The notes: generated by a model not told the origin, from the sequence alone. A stretch of 64,000 nucleotides of DNA from Poindextera sp963719975 (GCA_963719975.1 CAVRED010000007.1:682001-746000); one strand, 5' to 3'; positions 44,473 to 53,970 are shown, numbered from the stretch's first letter. Program-made: numbers and translations.

Positions 44473-45279
44473 TCAAGATAACGGTGCTGGCTCACCGAGC
44501 AGGGTTCGGACCGCCGCCTCGACGTCGACCTGACGCATGAGGCTCTCTCCAACCAGCATGGCGGCGGCGCCGGAGGCCTCGAGGCGCGCGGCGTCGGCGG
44601 GCGTGAAGATGCCACTTTCCGTTACCAGCAAGGCGTTTGCCGGCACGTGAGACGCCAGAGTCTCGGTCACGGCGAGGTCGGTGACGAAGGTTCTGAGGTC
44701 CCGGTTGTTGACGCCGATCAGATCGGCCGCGAGCGCCCCTGCACGCACGAGCTCGGCCTCGTCGTGAGCTTCGACGAGGATGTCCATGCCGAGCCGCCGA
44801 GCCTCGTCGATCAGCTCGCCAGCAAGCGAATCGTCGACGAGGGCGAGAATCACCAGAATCGCATCAGCCCCGAGCGCCCGCGATTCGGCGACCTGCCACG
44901 GATCGAGCAGGAACTCCTTGCGCAGGCAGGGAAGGGCGACCGCCGCGCGAGCGGCGACAAGGTCGGAGTCCGCGCCGAGGAAACTCGGGGCGTCGGTCAG
45001 GACGGAGAGGCAGGCCGCGCCGCCGCGCGCGTAGGCCGCGGCCAGCGCCGGCGGGTCGAAGTCCTCGCGAATCAGTCCGCGCGAGGGCGAGGCCTTCTTG
45101 ATCTCGGCGATCAGCGCCAGCCGTCCGGGCGCGTGCGCCCTGGCGAGGGCGGACTTGAACCCGCGTGGTGGGGAGGCGGCCCTGGCGGCGCGCTCGACTT
45201 CGGCCTGGTCCCGTTCGCGCCGCCGCGCTGCGACTTCCTCGCGCTTGTAGGCGGCAATGCGCGAAAGCGTGTCGCTCAT
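44473..45279 (-). CDS. trpC: Indole-3-glycerol phosphate synthase
   Basis: A TIM-barrel enzyme closing the indole ring in tryptophan synthesis. 268 residues. It shows LALIAEIKKASPSRGLIREDFDP, VLTDAPSFLGADSDL, LPCLRKEFLLDPWQV, IGVNNRDLRTF and LLVTESGIFTPADAARL with the catalytic Lys and Glu residues of the family. It starts inside the last 4 nt of trpD (ATGA-type overlap). It is monofunctional, with no TrpF fusion. Confidence 0.96.
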   Translation of the reverse strand: MSDTLSRIAAYKREEVAARRRERDQAEVERAARAASPPRGFKSALARAHAPGRLALIAEIKKASPSRGLIREDFDPPALAAAYARGGAACLSVLTDAPSFLGADSDLVAARAAVALPCLRKEFLLDPWQVAESRALGADAILVILALVDDSLAGELIDEARRLGMDILVEAHDEAELVRAGALAADLIGVNNRDLRTFVTDLAVTETLASHVPANALLVTESGIFTPADAARLEASGAAAMLVGESLMRQVDVEAAVRTLLGEPAPLS

Positions 45280-46292
45280 GGCGCGTTGGTGATCGCGACC
45301 AGTCGATCGAGCACCTCAGCGGCTCGGCCGGCATCGATGACCTGGGCCGCCAACGCGGCGCCGTCGGCGAGGGTCTCGACCTTGTCGGCCACCAGCATGG
45401 CGGCCGCGGCGTTCAACAGGACCACGTCGCGGTAGGCGCCGGTCTCGCCGCGCAGCAGGGCGCGGAGCGCAAGCGCATTCGCTTGCGGCTCGCCGCCACG
45501 CAGGTCGTCGATCGTTGCTCGCGGCAGTCCGACCGCCTCGGGCGTGACGCGGAAGAGGCGGATGTCGCCGTCGCGCCACTCCGCCACCTCGCTCTCGCCG
45601 GTGGTGGTCAGTTCATCCATGCCCTCGCCATGCACAGCCCAGGCGCGGACTGCGCCAAGCGCGCCGAGCGCGCGGGCGATCGGCTCGACGAAGCGGCTTG
45701 ACGCGACGCCGACCACCTGGCGCTTGGCGCCCGCGGGATTGGCGAGGGGGCCAAGCAGGTTGAAGATCGTGCGGAAGCCCAGCTCCTGGCGGATGGGCAG
45801 CACGTGGCGCATGGCGGCGTGGTGGGCCGGCGCAAACAGGAAGCAGATGCCGGCCTCGTCGAGCGCCCGCCGCTGCTGCTCCGCGCTCGCCGCGATGTTG
45901 ACGCCAAGCGCGGTAAGCACGTCGGACGAGCCCGATTTCGACGAGATGGCGCGCGTGCCATGCTTGGCGACTTTCAGACCGGCGCCGGCGGCCACAAATC
46001 CCACCGCCGTCGAGATGTTCAGCGTGTGAAGGCCATCGCCGCCGGTGCCGCAGACGTCGATCACATCGTAGGGATGCTCGAGCATGACCGCTTGCGAGCG
46101 CATGGCGCGCGCGCAGGCGGTGATCTCGCCGACCGTCTCTCCGCGCAGCCGCATGGCGGTGACCGCCGCGGCGATTTGGGCTGGGGTCGGTTCGCCGCGG
46201 AAGCAGGCGGCGAAGAAGGCGTCCGCGTCGGCTTCGGTGAGCGTCGCGCCGTCGGCCAGGCGCGCGAGGAGCGGCTTGAAGGCGTCAGCCAT
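45276..46292 (-). CDS. trpD: Anthranilate phosphoribosyltransferase
   Basis: Transfers phosphoribose from PRPP to anthranilate. 338 residues. The glycine-rich PRPP site VIDVCGTGGDGLHTLNIST, VAKHGTRAISSKSGSSDVL and the FLFAPAHHAAMRHVLPIRQELGFRTIFNLLGPLANP stretch (positions about 45730-45840) are all present. Intact. It lies 12 nt after trpG and overlaps trpC by 4 nt. Confidence 0.96.
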   Translation of the reverse strand: MADAFKPLLARLADGATLTEADADAFFAACFRGEPTPAQIAAAVTAMRLRGETVGEITACARAMRSQAVMLEHPYDVIDVCGTGGDGLHTLNISTAVGFVAAGAGLKVAKHGTRAISSKSGSSDVLTALGVNIAASAEQQRRALDEAGICFLFAPAHHAAMRHVLPIRQELGFRTIFNLLGPLANPAGAKRQVVGVASSRFVEPIARALGALGAVRAWAVHGEGMDELTTTGESEVAEWRDGDIRLFRVTPEAVGLPRATIDDLRGGEPQANALALRALLRGETGAYRDVVLLNAAAAMLVADKVETLADGAALAAQVIDAGRAAEVLDRLVAITNAP

Positions 46293-46304
46293 GAGCAGGG
46301 CCTC

Positions 46305-46895
46305 TCAGACCAAGGTCCAGCGTTTCACGCCGGCGAGGTCGAGGAAGTTGGCAAGGAGGTCGTGCCCACCCTCGGTCGCTATCGATTCCGGGTGGAACTG
46401 CACGCCGAACACAGGCCGCTCATGATGGCGCATGCCCATGACCTCGCCGTCGTCCGTCCAGGCTGTGACCTCGAGTGTGTTCGGCAGAGTCTCGCGAGGG
46501 ACAGACAGGCTGTGGTAGCGCGTGGCGGTGAAGGGATTGGGAAGCCCCTTGAACAAGCCCTCGCCGTTGTGATGGATCGGGCTGGTCTTGCCGTGCATCA
46601 GGGACTTGGCCCGGACCACAGTCCCTCCGAAGGCCTGGCCGATCGCCTGGTGGCCGAGGCAGACGCCGAGGATGGGCAGATCCTCTGGCGCGCTCTCGAT
46701 CAGCTCGATGCAGATGCCTGCCTCGTTGGGCGTGCAAGGGCCAGGGGAGAGCAACATCGCTTCTGGCCGGCTCGCAATCGCGTCGGCGGCGCTGATGACG
46801 TCGTTGCGCACGACCCGCGTCTCAGCCCCAAGCTCGTTCAGGTAGTGGACGAGGTTGTAGGTGAAGCTGTCGTAGTTATCGATGACCAGGATCAT
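46305..46895 (-). CDS. trpG: Anthranilate synthase component II (glutamine amidotransferase)
   Basis: A 196-residue class I glutamine amidotransferase that supplies ammonia to TrpE. It shows MILVIDNYDSFTYNLVHYL, LLSPGPCTPNEAG, the nucleophile LGVCLGHQAIGQAFGG, and VFGVQFHPESIATEGG with the catalytic His and Glu. It is co-directional with trpD but separated from trpE by a small gene on the other strand. Confidence 0.96.
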   Translation of the reverse strand: MILVIDNYDSFTYNLVHYLNELGAETRVVRNDVISAADAIASRPEAMLLSPGPCTPNEAGICIELIESAPEDLPILGVCLGHQAIGQAFGGTVVRAKSLMHGKTSPIHHNGEGLFKGLPNPFTATRYHSLSVPRETLPNTLEVTAWTDDGEVMGMRHHERPVFGVQFHPESIATEGGHDLLANFLDLAGVKRWTLV

Positions 46896-47001
46896 GCGGC
46901 GCGCCGTTGGCTCGGCCCATCATATCGGGCGGGTGGCGCGCCACACAATCGGCGACGCACGCCTTGTCGCGGCGCCGCCGCCGAGCGCTTACACTCCGCG
47001 C

Positions 47002-47220
47002 ATGGCGCAGATTGAGTCGTTGGACGACCACGAGGGTTTCTTTGAAGCGCTGGAGCGGGCGCGCGTGCGACTGGAGCCTCCTGCGCGGAGGCCGCGGGCT
47101 TGGCCGGCGGTGGCGGCGGCCGCGTTGTTCGCGGTCTCCGCGATGGTGTTTGCGACAGCGGCCATCCTGGCGCCGCCGGCGCAGATAACGCCGGTCACCG
47201 AGATCCGGCCAGCCGTCTAG
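47002..47220 (+). CDS. Small single-pass membrane protein
   Basis: A 72-residue protein starting MAQIESLDDHEGFFEALERARV, with a cytoplasmic acidic/amphipathic N-terminus, one membrane helix (AVAAAALFAVSAMVFATAAIL) and a short periplasmic tail. It lies between trpG and trpE but on the opposite strand and converges with trpE. The in-frame ATG at 46882 would give an unlikely N-terminus overlapping trpG. I do not recognise the family. Confidence 0.55.
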   Translation: MAQIESLDDHEGFFEALERARVRLEPPARRPRAWPAVAAAALFAVSAMVFATAAILAPPAQITPVTEIRPAV

Positions 47221-47238
47221 CGCCTTGGCAAGAGGTTG

Positions 47239-48771
47239 CTACTCAAAGCGCCAAGCTTCGGCGGCCGCGCGGCTGAGGGCGGCGGCTTTCTGCAGCGTCT
47301 CTTCGTATTCGGCGTCCGGGACGCTGTCTGCGACCACGCCACCTCCGGCCTGGACGTAGAGCACGCCGTCCTTCACCAGCCCGGTGCGCAGGACGATGCA
47401 GGTATCGACGCTGCCGTCGCAGCCGAAGTAGCCGACGGCCCCGGCGTAGACCACGCCGCGTTTCTCGGTCTCGAGCTCGTCGATGATCTGCATCGCGCGC
47501 ACCTTGGGCGCTCCCGAGAGCGTGCCGGCCGGAAGCGCCGCCATGAGCACGTCGACCGGATCGACGCCGGGCGGCGCATCGCCCTCGACGTTGGAGACCA
47601 AGTGCATGACGTGGCTGTAGCGCTCGACGAAGAAGGAGTTGGTCACGCGCACGCTGGGTCGCCTCGCCCGCGCCTCGGGCGCATTGCGTCCCGTTTGACC
47701 CAGCATGGCGACGCGTCCGACGTCGTTGCGGCCAAGGTCGAGCAGCATCAGATGCTCGGCGTGCTCTTTGGGATCGGCGCGCAGCTCAGCTTCCAGCGCA
47801 ACGTCCTGTTCCGGCGTCGCCCCCCTGGGCCGGGTGCCGGCCAGCGGGCGGATGGTGATCTTGCCGTCGCGCAGGCGAACCAGGATCTCCGGGCTCGAGC
47901 CGACCAGCTGGAAGTCGCCGAAGTTGAGGAAGAACAGAAAGGGCGAGGGGTTGGTGCGGCGGAGCGAGCGGTAAAGGGCGAACGGCTCGCTGGTGAAGGA
48001 CGCTCTGAAGCGGTGGCTGGGCACGACCTGGAAGATGTCGCCCGCCTCGATGTACCGCTTGGCCCGCTCGACGATCGCCCGATAGCCCTCGCGCGAAACC
48101 GGAGATTGGAAGGATGGCGCTGGCGGCGCCGAGCGTTCGGTGAGCCCCGGCGTGGGCTTGGCGAGCGCGGTGACGATTGCGTCCAGGCGCGCGCAGGCCG
48201 CGGCGTAGGCGGCCTCGGCGCTCGCGTCCGACGGCCAGGCGGTCGTCGAGAGGATGATCTCCTGGGCGATTCCATCGAAGACCGCCACGATCGATGGCCG
48301 GGTCAGGATGGCGTCAGGCAGATCGAGCGGGTCGGGATTGATTCCGGGCAGCGGTTCGGCGAGGCGGATCAGGTCGTAGCCGATCGTCCCGAACACCCCG
48401 GCCGACATCGGCGGCAGTCCCTTGGGAAGGTCGAGCCTCGAGCCCGCGATCAGGTCCCGCAGGCTGTCGAGCGCGCCGCCCGGTTCAGGCGTGAAGCGCC
48501 CGGCGGCGATAGCGGACCCGGTGGCGGTCTCCGCTCGGTCGCCACGGCACCGCCAGACCAACTCGGGGCGAAGCGTGATAACGGAGTAGCGGCCGCGCCA
48601 GGCGCCGCCCTCGACGGATTCGAACAGGAAGGCGTACGGCTCGCCGGCGGCGATCTTCAGATAGGCCGAGACTGGAGTTTCGAGGTCGTCGACAACGCGC
48701 CGCCACACAATCTGCGGCCGTCCAGTCGCATACGCGTTGCGGAACTCGTCGAGGGACGGCTCGGCGCTCAA
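47239..48771 (-). CDS. trpE: Anthranilate synthase component I
   Basis: Converts chorismate to anthranilate. 510 residues. It shows ETPVSAYLKIAAGEPYAFLFESVEGG with the Trp-feedback LLES-like element, PSPFLFFLNFGDFQLVGSSPEILVR, IRPLAGTRPRGATPEQD, ELRADPKEHAEHLMLLDLGRNDVGRVA, and the C-terminal GTLSGAPKVRAMQIIDELE. It starts within the last 4 nt of ppiD. It is intact, and feedback inhibition by tryptophan is expected. Confidence 0.96.
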   Translation of the reverse strand: MSAEPSLDEFRNAYATGRPQIVWRRVVDDLETPVSAYLKIAAGEPYAFLFESVEGGAWRGRYSVITLRPELVWRCRGDRAETATGSAIAAGRFTPEPGGALDSLRDLIAGSRLDLPKGLPPMSAGVFGTIGYDLIRLAEPLPGINPDPLDLPDAILTRPSIVAVFDGIAQEIILSTTAWPSDASAEAAYAAACARLDAIVTALAKPTPGLTERSAPPAPSFQSPVSREGYRAIVERAKRYIEAGDIFQVVPSHRFRASFTSEPFALYRSLRRTNPSPFLFFLNFGDFQLVGSSPEILVRLRDGKITIRPLAGTRPRGATPEQDVALEAELRADPKEHAEHLMLLDLGRNDVGRVAMLGQTGRNAPEARARRPSVRVTNSFFVERYSHVMHLVSNVEGDAPPGVDPVDVLMAALPAGTLSGAPKVRAMQIIDELETEKRGVVYAGAVGYFGCDGSVDTCIVLRTGLVKDGVLYVQAGGGVVADSVPDAEYEETLQKAAALSRAAAEAWRFE

Positions 48772-50696
48772 AGCGCCGGTCCGCGCTTGGGCCTCGTGCC
48801 GCTCTGCGCCGTCTCGTCCTGGGCGACGCCAAGCGCTTGGCGCGCGGCGATGATGTCGCCCTCAGGCTTGACGACGGCGACGGCATGGGTGCGCGCGGCG
48901 GCCACGATGTCCTGCGCCAGGGTGTCGTTGAATTGTTGCGAGACCATGACCGCTTGGCGCGCCGCATCATCCCCCGTGGCCGGCAAGACGCCGTCGACGC
49001 GAACGACGATCACCTGCAACTGCCCGACCCGCCCGCTCACCAGGTCTCCCTTCTTCGCGTTGAAGAGGGCAGAGATGGTCTGCGGATCCATCTGGCGACC
49101 TTGCATCAGCGCCTGGCGCGAGACGTTCGGCAGCGACTTGACCTGCGCGTGGGCGGCCGACGCGGCGGCCTCCAAGCTCTGCCCCTTCTTGACCTGCTGG
49201 ATGATCTGCGCCGCGAGCGCGTTCATGCGCTCGACGGTGGCTTGCTGCATGTAGAACTGCACGGCCTGGGGGCGAATCTCGGCCAGCGTCGGCATGGCCG
49301 ACGGCAGGATGGTTTGCACGCGCACGGCGAAGTACTCGCCTTCGCCCTCGTCTTCCATCTCGCTCTCACCGCCTTGCGCGAGCGAAAACGCCTCCTTGAG
49401 CAGTTTTGGCGTGGCGGCTGCGACGGGCTGGTTTTGCATGTCGTGTCCGTCGCCCGAGACCGGGCCAAGTGTCACGGGCGTCGCGCCGGCGGCGCGGGCG
49501 GAGTCGGCGAGATTGGCGCCCGAGTTGTGGGCGTCCTCGTACTTCTTGACCGCATCGAAGACCTTCTGGATCGCGGCGTTGACACGGACCTGCGCCTCCA
49601 ACTGCGGGCGCAGCTCGGCCAGCGTCGGCGTCACCGCCGGCGTGATCTTGACGACCTTGACGATGGCGTAGCCGGCGAGCCCGCTCTTGATCGGGCCTAG
49701 CACCTGGCCTTCGCTCGCGGAAAAGGCCGGGTCGGCCACCGCGGGATCGACCACGTCGCTCTTCGCCTTGTCTGTCAGCGTGGTGGGCGTGACGCCGAGC
49801 GCCTTGCCGATCGCATCGGGGGCGTCGCCGGCCTTGAGCCGCGTTTCGATCGTCTGCGCCTTGCCGGCGTCCTGGGTGGTGAACTCGATCAGCGAACGCT
49901 TCTCAGGCTGAGAGAGCGTCGACTTCGCGGCGGCGTAAAGCGCCTGAACTTTGGTCTCATCGACTGGCATGCTTGGCGCGATCGCCCGAGCGCTGAAACG
50001 CACGACGCTCAACGTCCGCATCTCCGGCCGTGGGTGAACGTTGGCGTTGATGAGCGCCAAGAGCTGCGCATCCGTCGGCTGCGGCGGCGGGGGCACGCTG
50101 TGGGGATCGAGGACGAAGAAGCTGATCGCGCGGCCCTCGAGATTGTAGCTGGCGAGCAGCGCGCCATAGATCTTCGGGGTCTGCAGGCCCGCGGCGAGAC
50201 CGGAGATTGTCTGCCGCAGCGCGATGTCGTCGCGGATGTCGCCCTTCAGCTCCGGGGCCGCAATGCCGTTCGTGGCCAGCCACTCGTCGAGCCTGGCTTG
50301 GTCGAAGACGCCCAGTTCGTTCGCGAACACCGGCGCTTCGTTGATCTCGAGATTGACCAGGTAGTCGGCTGGCCTGACGCCGATCCGGGTCAGGTACTCG
50401 TTGAGGCCGGTCTGGCTCTCGATCTCGCTGAGAATGCCCTGGTCGTATCCGGCGGCGATCGCGTCGTTCACGCTGAGGTCCTGGCCGGTCTGCTGCTTGG
50501 CGCCCTGCAGCAGGATGCCGAACTCACGCTTGAAGGCGGCTGGGGAGACCTCGTGCGAGCCTGCCGACACCACAGCGTCGCTGAACTTGGGGTGCAAGAC
50601 GTCGCGCACGCCGAAGACCAGGAAGCTGATGGTCAGCGGAATGAACAGCAACATCGCGACCCAGGACTGCGCGAACTTGCGGATGATGGCGAGCAT
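48768..50696 (-). CDS. ppiD: Peptidylprolyl isomerase PpiD (SurA N-domain, parvulin)
   Basis: A 642-residue membrane-anchored periplasmic chaperone. An N-terminal signal anchor (AMLLFIPLTISFLVFGV, about 14-31) is followed by a SurA-like N domain, an inserted parvulin-like isomerase region (around FSASEGQVLGPIKSGLAGYAIVKVV, about 330-360), and a long C-terminal SurA-type helical part. It helps secreted proteins leave the Sec translocon. It overlaps trpE by 4 nt, as in Caulobacter, and is divergent from tpiA. Confidence 0.92.
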   Translation of the reverse strand: MLAIIRKFAQSWVAMLLFIPLTISFLVFGVRDVLHPKFSDAVVSAGSHEVSPAAFKREFGILLQGAKQQTGQDLSVNDAIAAGYDQGILSEIESQTGLNEYLTRIGVRPADYLVNLEINEAPVFANELGVFDQARLDEWLATNGIAAPELKGDIRDDIALRQTISGLAAGLQTPKIYGALLASYNLEGRAISFFVLDPHSVPPPPQPTDAQLLALINANVHPRPEMRTLSVVRFSARAIAPSMPVDETKVQALYAAAKSTLSQPEKRSLIEFTTQDAGKAQTIETRLKAGDAPDAIGKALGVTPTTLTDKAKSDVVDPAVADPAFSASEGQVLGPIKSGLAGYAIVKVVKITPAVTPTLAELRPQLEAQVRVNAAIQKVFDAVKKYEDAHNSGANLADSARAAGATPVTLGPVSGDGHDMQNQPVAAATPKLLKEAFSLAQGGESEMEDEGEGEYFAVRVQTILPSAMPTLAEIRPQAVQFYMQQATVERMNALAAQIIQQVKKGQSLEAAASAAHAQVKSLPNVSRQALMQGRQMDPQTISALFNAKKGDLVSGRVGQLQVIVVRVDGVLPATGDDAARQAVMVSQQFNDTLAQDIVAAARTHAVAVVKPEGDIIAARQALGVAQDETAQSGTRPKRGPAL

Positions 50697-50852
50697 TAGG
50701 GGTGGTCCGGACGAGACGCCGCGCCGGGGTCGGCGCGGAAAAGGCGGTATAGTGGAGCGGCTTAGGCCGGAGCAAGCGCTGCGCGCGCTGGACAGGCGGC
50801 GGGGCGTCGTGGTCGGGTGAGCGCCATCGAGGCCATCGCCGGGGGGAGGTCG

Positions 50853-51599
50853 ATGACGACGCCGCTAATCGCGGGCAATTGGAAGATGAACGGCCTTGCC
50901 GCCGACCTCGCCCAGGCCGAGGCGGTGGCGGCCGGCGTCGCCCGGGCTCATCCCACAGCCCGGGTCGTGATTTGTCCGCCCGCGACGCTGCTCGCCCGCA
51001 TGGCCCAGACCCTCGCAGGTTCGCCCGTGCTCCTCGGCGGCCAGGACTGCCACGCCAGGGCCGCCGGCGCCTTCACCGGAGACATCAGCGCCGAGATGTT
51101 GGCCGACGCCGGCGCGCGGATGGTCATCGTCGGTCACTCTGAACGCCGCGCCGCCTACGGCGAGACCGACGCCATGGTCGCGGCGAAAGCGCTGGCCGCG
51201 GTGCGGGCGGGTCTCGAGCCGATCATTTGCGTCGGCGAGTTCCGCGCCGAGCGCGATGCCGGTCGGGCGATTGACGTCATATGCCGCCAGGTGGTGGGCT
51301 GCATTGTGCGCGAACTGGCCGAGAGCGCGTTTGCGGTCGCTTACGAGCCGGTCTGGGCGATCGGCGCCGGCGTGACGCCGACGCTTTTCGAGATCGGCGA
51401 GGCCCACGCTGCGCTCCGTGGCGCGTTGGCAGAGGTTGCGGGAGACCGCGGCCGCGCCGCGCCGATCCTCTATGGCGGGTCGGTCAAGCCGGACAACGCG
51501 GTGGATATCCTTAAGATCACGAACGTCGGAGGAGCGCTGGTCGGCGGCGCTTCGCTGAAGGCGGACGACTTCCTGGCGATCGTCCGCGCTGGGCCTTAG
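50853..51599 (+). CDS. tpiA: Triosephosphate isomerase
   Basis: Interconverts dihydroxyacetone phosphate and glyceraldehyde 3-phosphate. About 248 residues. It shows IAGNWKMNG (catalytic Lys11), IVGHSERRAAYGE (catalytic His), and AYEPVWAIGAGVTPT (catalytic Glu), and ends VGGASLKADDFLAIV. ATG 50853 has GGGGAGG upstream; GTG 50817 is a longer alternative. It shares a 156-nt divergent region with ppiD. Confidence 0.96.
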   Translation: MTTPLIAGNWKMNGLAADLAQAEAVAAGVARAHPTARVVICPPATLLARMAQTLAGSPVLLGGQDCHARAAGAFTGDISAEMLADAGARMVIVGHSERRAAYGETDAMVAAKALAAVRAGLEPIICVGEFRAERDAGRAIDVICRQVVGCIVRELAESAFAVAYEPVWAIGAGVTPTLFEIGEAHAALRGALAEVAGDRGRAAPILYGGSVKPDNAVDILKITNVGGALVGGASLKADDFLAIVRAGP

Positions 51600-51608
51600 G
51601 GGATTGCC

Positions 51609-52628
51609 ATGAAGATCTGTTTTCTCGGAACCGGCGGCTACACCGGCAGGGTGCCCGTGCGCGGCTGGCCGGTGCCGCCCGAACTCTGCGACCGCGAGGA
51701 GGCCGCGAAGAGCATGGCGACGGCGATCCGTCAGTACCGTCTGGCCGAGGAAGCCGGTTTCGATTGGGTTTCGATCTCCGAGCACCATTATGCGCCAGGC
51801 CTGATGACGCCGAACCCGGCCGTTCTTGCGGGCGCCGTCAGCCAGCAGACCTCGAAGGTCAAGATCGCGCTGCTCGGGCCCCTGATCCCACTCGCCAATC
51901 CGGTCCGCACGGCCGAAGAGATCGCCATGCTGGACGCGCTGAGCGGCGGGCGGATGGTTGTCCTCTTCCTGCGCGGGACTCCCAACGAGCACCTGACCTA
52001 TGGCGCCGACCCAGACGTGACGCGCGAGATGACCCAGGAGGGCGTCCGGCTGATCCTGCGCGCCTGGACCGAGCCGAAGCCGTTCAGCTGGCACGAGCGG
52101 TTCTTCAATTTCGACACCGTCTCGGTCTGGCCGCGAACCGTGCAGGATCCGCATCCACAGGTTTTCTATTCGGGCAACAGCGACGAATCCGCCGAATTCG
52201 CCGGCCGCATGGGGCTCTCGGTGGCGATCGGCTTTGCGCCGGTCGATCGGGTCAAACGGCAGGTCGACCTCTACAAGGCGGCGGCGCGGGCGGCTGGATG
52301 GGAGCCGACCCACGACAACGTGCTTTATCGCGGGCGCATGTTGATCGGCGAGACTGACGCGGACGCCGAGGCGTCGGCCGATCGCCTGCGCGGCGCCGCG
52401 CCCTCGACCGCGCCAAGCGGGGCGCCAGGCGGGGCTGGGGGCGGAGATCCGACGGCAGGCGTTGCGGGGCTTCAGTTCCTGGGCGGCGTCGAGACGGTCG
52501 TCCGCAAGGCCGAGGCCCTGCACGAGGCTGGCGTCGGCGTGATCGACGTGGCCCTCGCAGGCGGCGTGACGCGCTCGATGGAGCTCTTCGGCGCCAAGTT
52601 TAGCGAGCCCTTGCGGGCGATCGCCTGA
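51609..52628 (+). CDS. LLM-class flavin-dependent oxidoreductase
   Basis: A 339-residue luciferase-like monooxygenase of the TIM-barrel flavin family. It shows AEEAGFDWVSISEHHYAPGLMTPNP, the conserved region VRTAEEIAMLDALSGGRMVV, and RGTPNEHLTYG. A flexible Ala/Pro/Gly insert (about residues 260-285) precedes the C-terminal GVETVVRKAEALHEAGVGVID. It lies 9 nt after tpiA with a purine-rich GGGGATT before ATG 51609. Substrate unknown; such enzymes use FMNH2 or F420H2. Confidence 0.85.
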   Translation: MKICFLGTGGYTGRVPVRGWPVPPELCDREEAAKSMATAIRQYRLAEEAGFDWVSISEHHYAPGLMTPNPAVLAGAVSQQTSKVKIALLGPLIPLANPVRTAEEIAMLDALSGGRMVVLFLRGTPNEHLTYGADPDVTREMTQEGVRLILRAWTEPKPFSWHERFFNFDTVSVWPRTVQDPHPQVFYSGNSDESAEFAGRMGLSVAIGFAPVDRVKRQVDLYKAAARAAGWEPTHDNVLYRGRMLIGETDADAEASADRLRGAAPSTAPSGAPGGAGGGDPTAGVAGLQFLGGVETVVRKAEALHEAGVGVIDVALAGGVTRSMELFGAKFSEPLRAIA

Positions 52629-52637
52629 GCGCGTTGG

Positions 52638-53156
52638 TCAGAGCAAGAGCCCGAACAGCAGGCAGTCGCGCCGCTCACCGTCGCGGTCGACGTAGCCGCG
52701 CATCAGCCCTTCCCGTTTGAACCCCAGGCGCTCGAGCAGGCGGATCGAGCGGACGTTGCCGATGTGCGTGCGCGCCTGCAACCGCCGCAGCCTCAGCACC
52801 TGCGCCGCATGCGCGATGACGGCGTGCATGGCCTCGAAGGTGTACCCCTCGCCCCAGAAGGCGCGCCCGACCATGAAGCCCACCTCGGCGCGGGCGTGGC
52901 GCCGGTCGATCTCAGAGAGGTCGCAGACGCCGACGAACACGCGATCGCTGAGCCGCTCCATGGCCCAGTGGGCGGCGCGGTCCGCGGCCGCCTCGGCGAG
53001 CTGGCGCTGGACGATGTCGCCGGTCACGGCCGGGTCCTCGACCCGGCCCACGTCCCAATAGGCCATCACTTCGGCGTCGCTCATCATCAGATGGACGGCG
53101 CGGGCGTCACCGGGATTCAGCGGCCTCAAGCGCAGCCGCTCGGTATTGAGGATCAT
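52638..53156 (-). CDS. GNAT family N-acetyltransferase (RimJ/RimL-like)
   Basis: A 172-residue acetyltransferase: MILNTERLRLRPLNPGDARAV at the N-terminus, GFMVGRAFWGEGYTFEAM (acetyl-CoA loop), RTHIGNVRSIRLLERLGFKREG near the C-terminus. These are the RimJ/RimL hallmarks. It is intact and convergent with the monooxygenase (9 nt). It faces secG across a 134-nt gap. It may acetylate a ribosomal protein N-terminus or a small amine; substrate unknown. Confidence 0.86.
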   Translation of the reverse strand: MILNTERLRLRPLNPGDARAVHLMMSDAEVMAYWDVGRVEDPAVTGDIVQRQLAEAAADRAAHWAMERLSDRVFVGVCDLSEIDRRHARAEVGFMVGRAFWGEGYTFEAMHAVIAHAAQVLRLRRLQARTHIGNVRSIRLLERLGFKREGLMRGYVDRDGERRDCLLFGLLL

Positions 53157-53290
53157 CGGGCCGACTCAGGGGGCGATGGCTGGCCGCCTGTCCCTAGCGC
53201 CGCCAGCGTCGAGGTGGTAGAGGGCGCGGCTGTTCGAACGGGCGCCGGCTGCCGATCTGCGCGCGCTGCAAGCAAAGAGTTCCTCCGTCC

Positions 53291-53896
53291 ATGCTGCTTG
53301 GCATTCTTCTGGCCGTCCTGATGGTCGTTTGCGTGGCCCTGATCGCGGTCATCTTGTTGCAGCGCTCCGAAGGCGGCGCGTTCGGCATGACCAGCGGCGG
53401 GCCGGGCGCCTTCATGACCGCACGCGGGACCGGCGATTTCCTGACCCGAACGACCGAGATCCTGGTTGCCGTGTTCTTCGGCCTCTGCCTGCTCATGACC
53501 ATTATCAGCAGCCGCGAACGAAACGCGGCCGCGCTGATCGAAAAGATGAAGGGGCTCCCGACGATCTCGGCGGCGCAGCCTGTCTCCGCGGCGCCGGCCG
53601 TCAACCAGGCGCCCGCGGCGCCAACGACCGGGGCGCCGAGCCTGGGGACGCCAGCCACCGGCGCCCCGCTGAACCTGCTTGGCAACACCCCGCCCGCCCG
53701 TCCGGCGGCGCCCGTGACCATGCCCGCGCCGGCGTTCCAACCGCCCCTGGGCCAACCCACCCTGAGCTCCAGGACCGCGAAGACCCAGCCCCACAAGGGC
53801 GCGCCGGCATCGGCCGCATCCTCCCCGCCCGCGCCGATCGTCGCGCCGCCGCCGGTCGTGCTGCCGCCGCCGCCAGCGGCGCCCGCCAACCAATAG
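53291..53896 (+). CDS. secG: Protein translocase subunit SecG
   Basis: The accessory subunit of the SecYEG channel. 201 residues. Two membrane helices (LLGILLAVLMVVCVALIAVILL and ILVAVFFGLCLLMTII) flank the conserved LLQRSEGGAFGMTSGGPGAFMTARGTGDFLTR loop across positions 53355-53450. After residue 80 it has an Ala/Pro-rich tail of about 115 residues, longer than the 110-residue E. coli protein but similar to other alphaproteobacteria. Preceded by AGTTCCTCC; the start is well placed. pyrG follows after 74 nt. Confidence 0.92.
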   Translation: MLLGILLAVLMVVCVALIAVILLQRSEGGAFGMTSGGPGAFMTARGTGDFLTRTTEILVAVFFGLCLLMTIISSRERNAAALIEKMKGLPTISAAQPVSAAPAVNQAPAAPTTGAPSLGTPATGAPLNLLGNTPPARPAAPVTMPAPAFQPPLGQPTLSSRTAKTQPHKGAPASAASSPPAPIVAPPPVVLPPPPAAPANQ

Positions 53897-53970
53897 CGCG
53901 CGTGCAAGCGCCCGCCGACCAGCCCAAAGAGGCGGACGGGTCCGGCGAATCAGCGCTAACCTGAGCGCCC

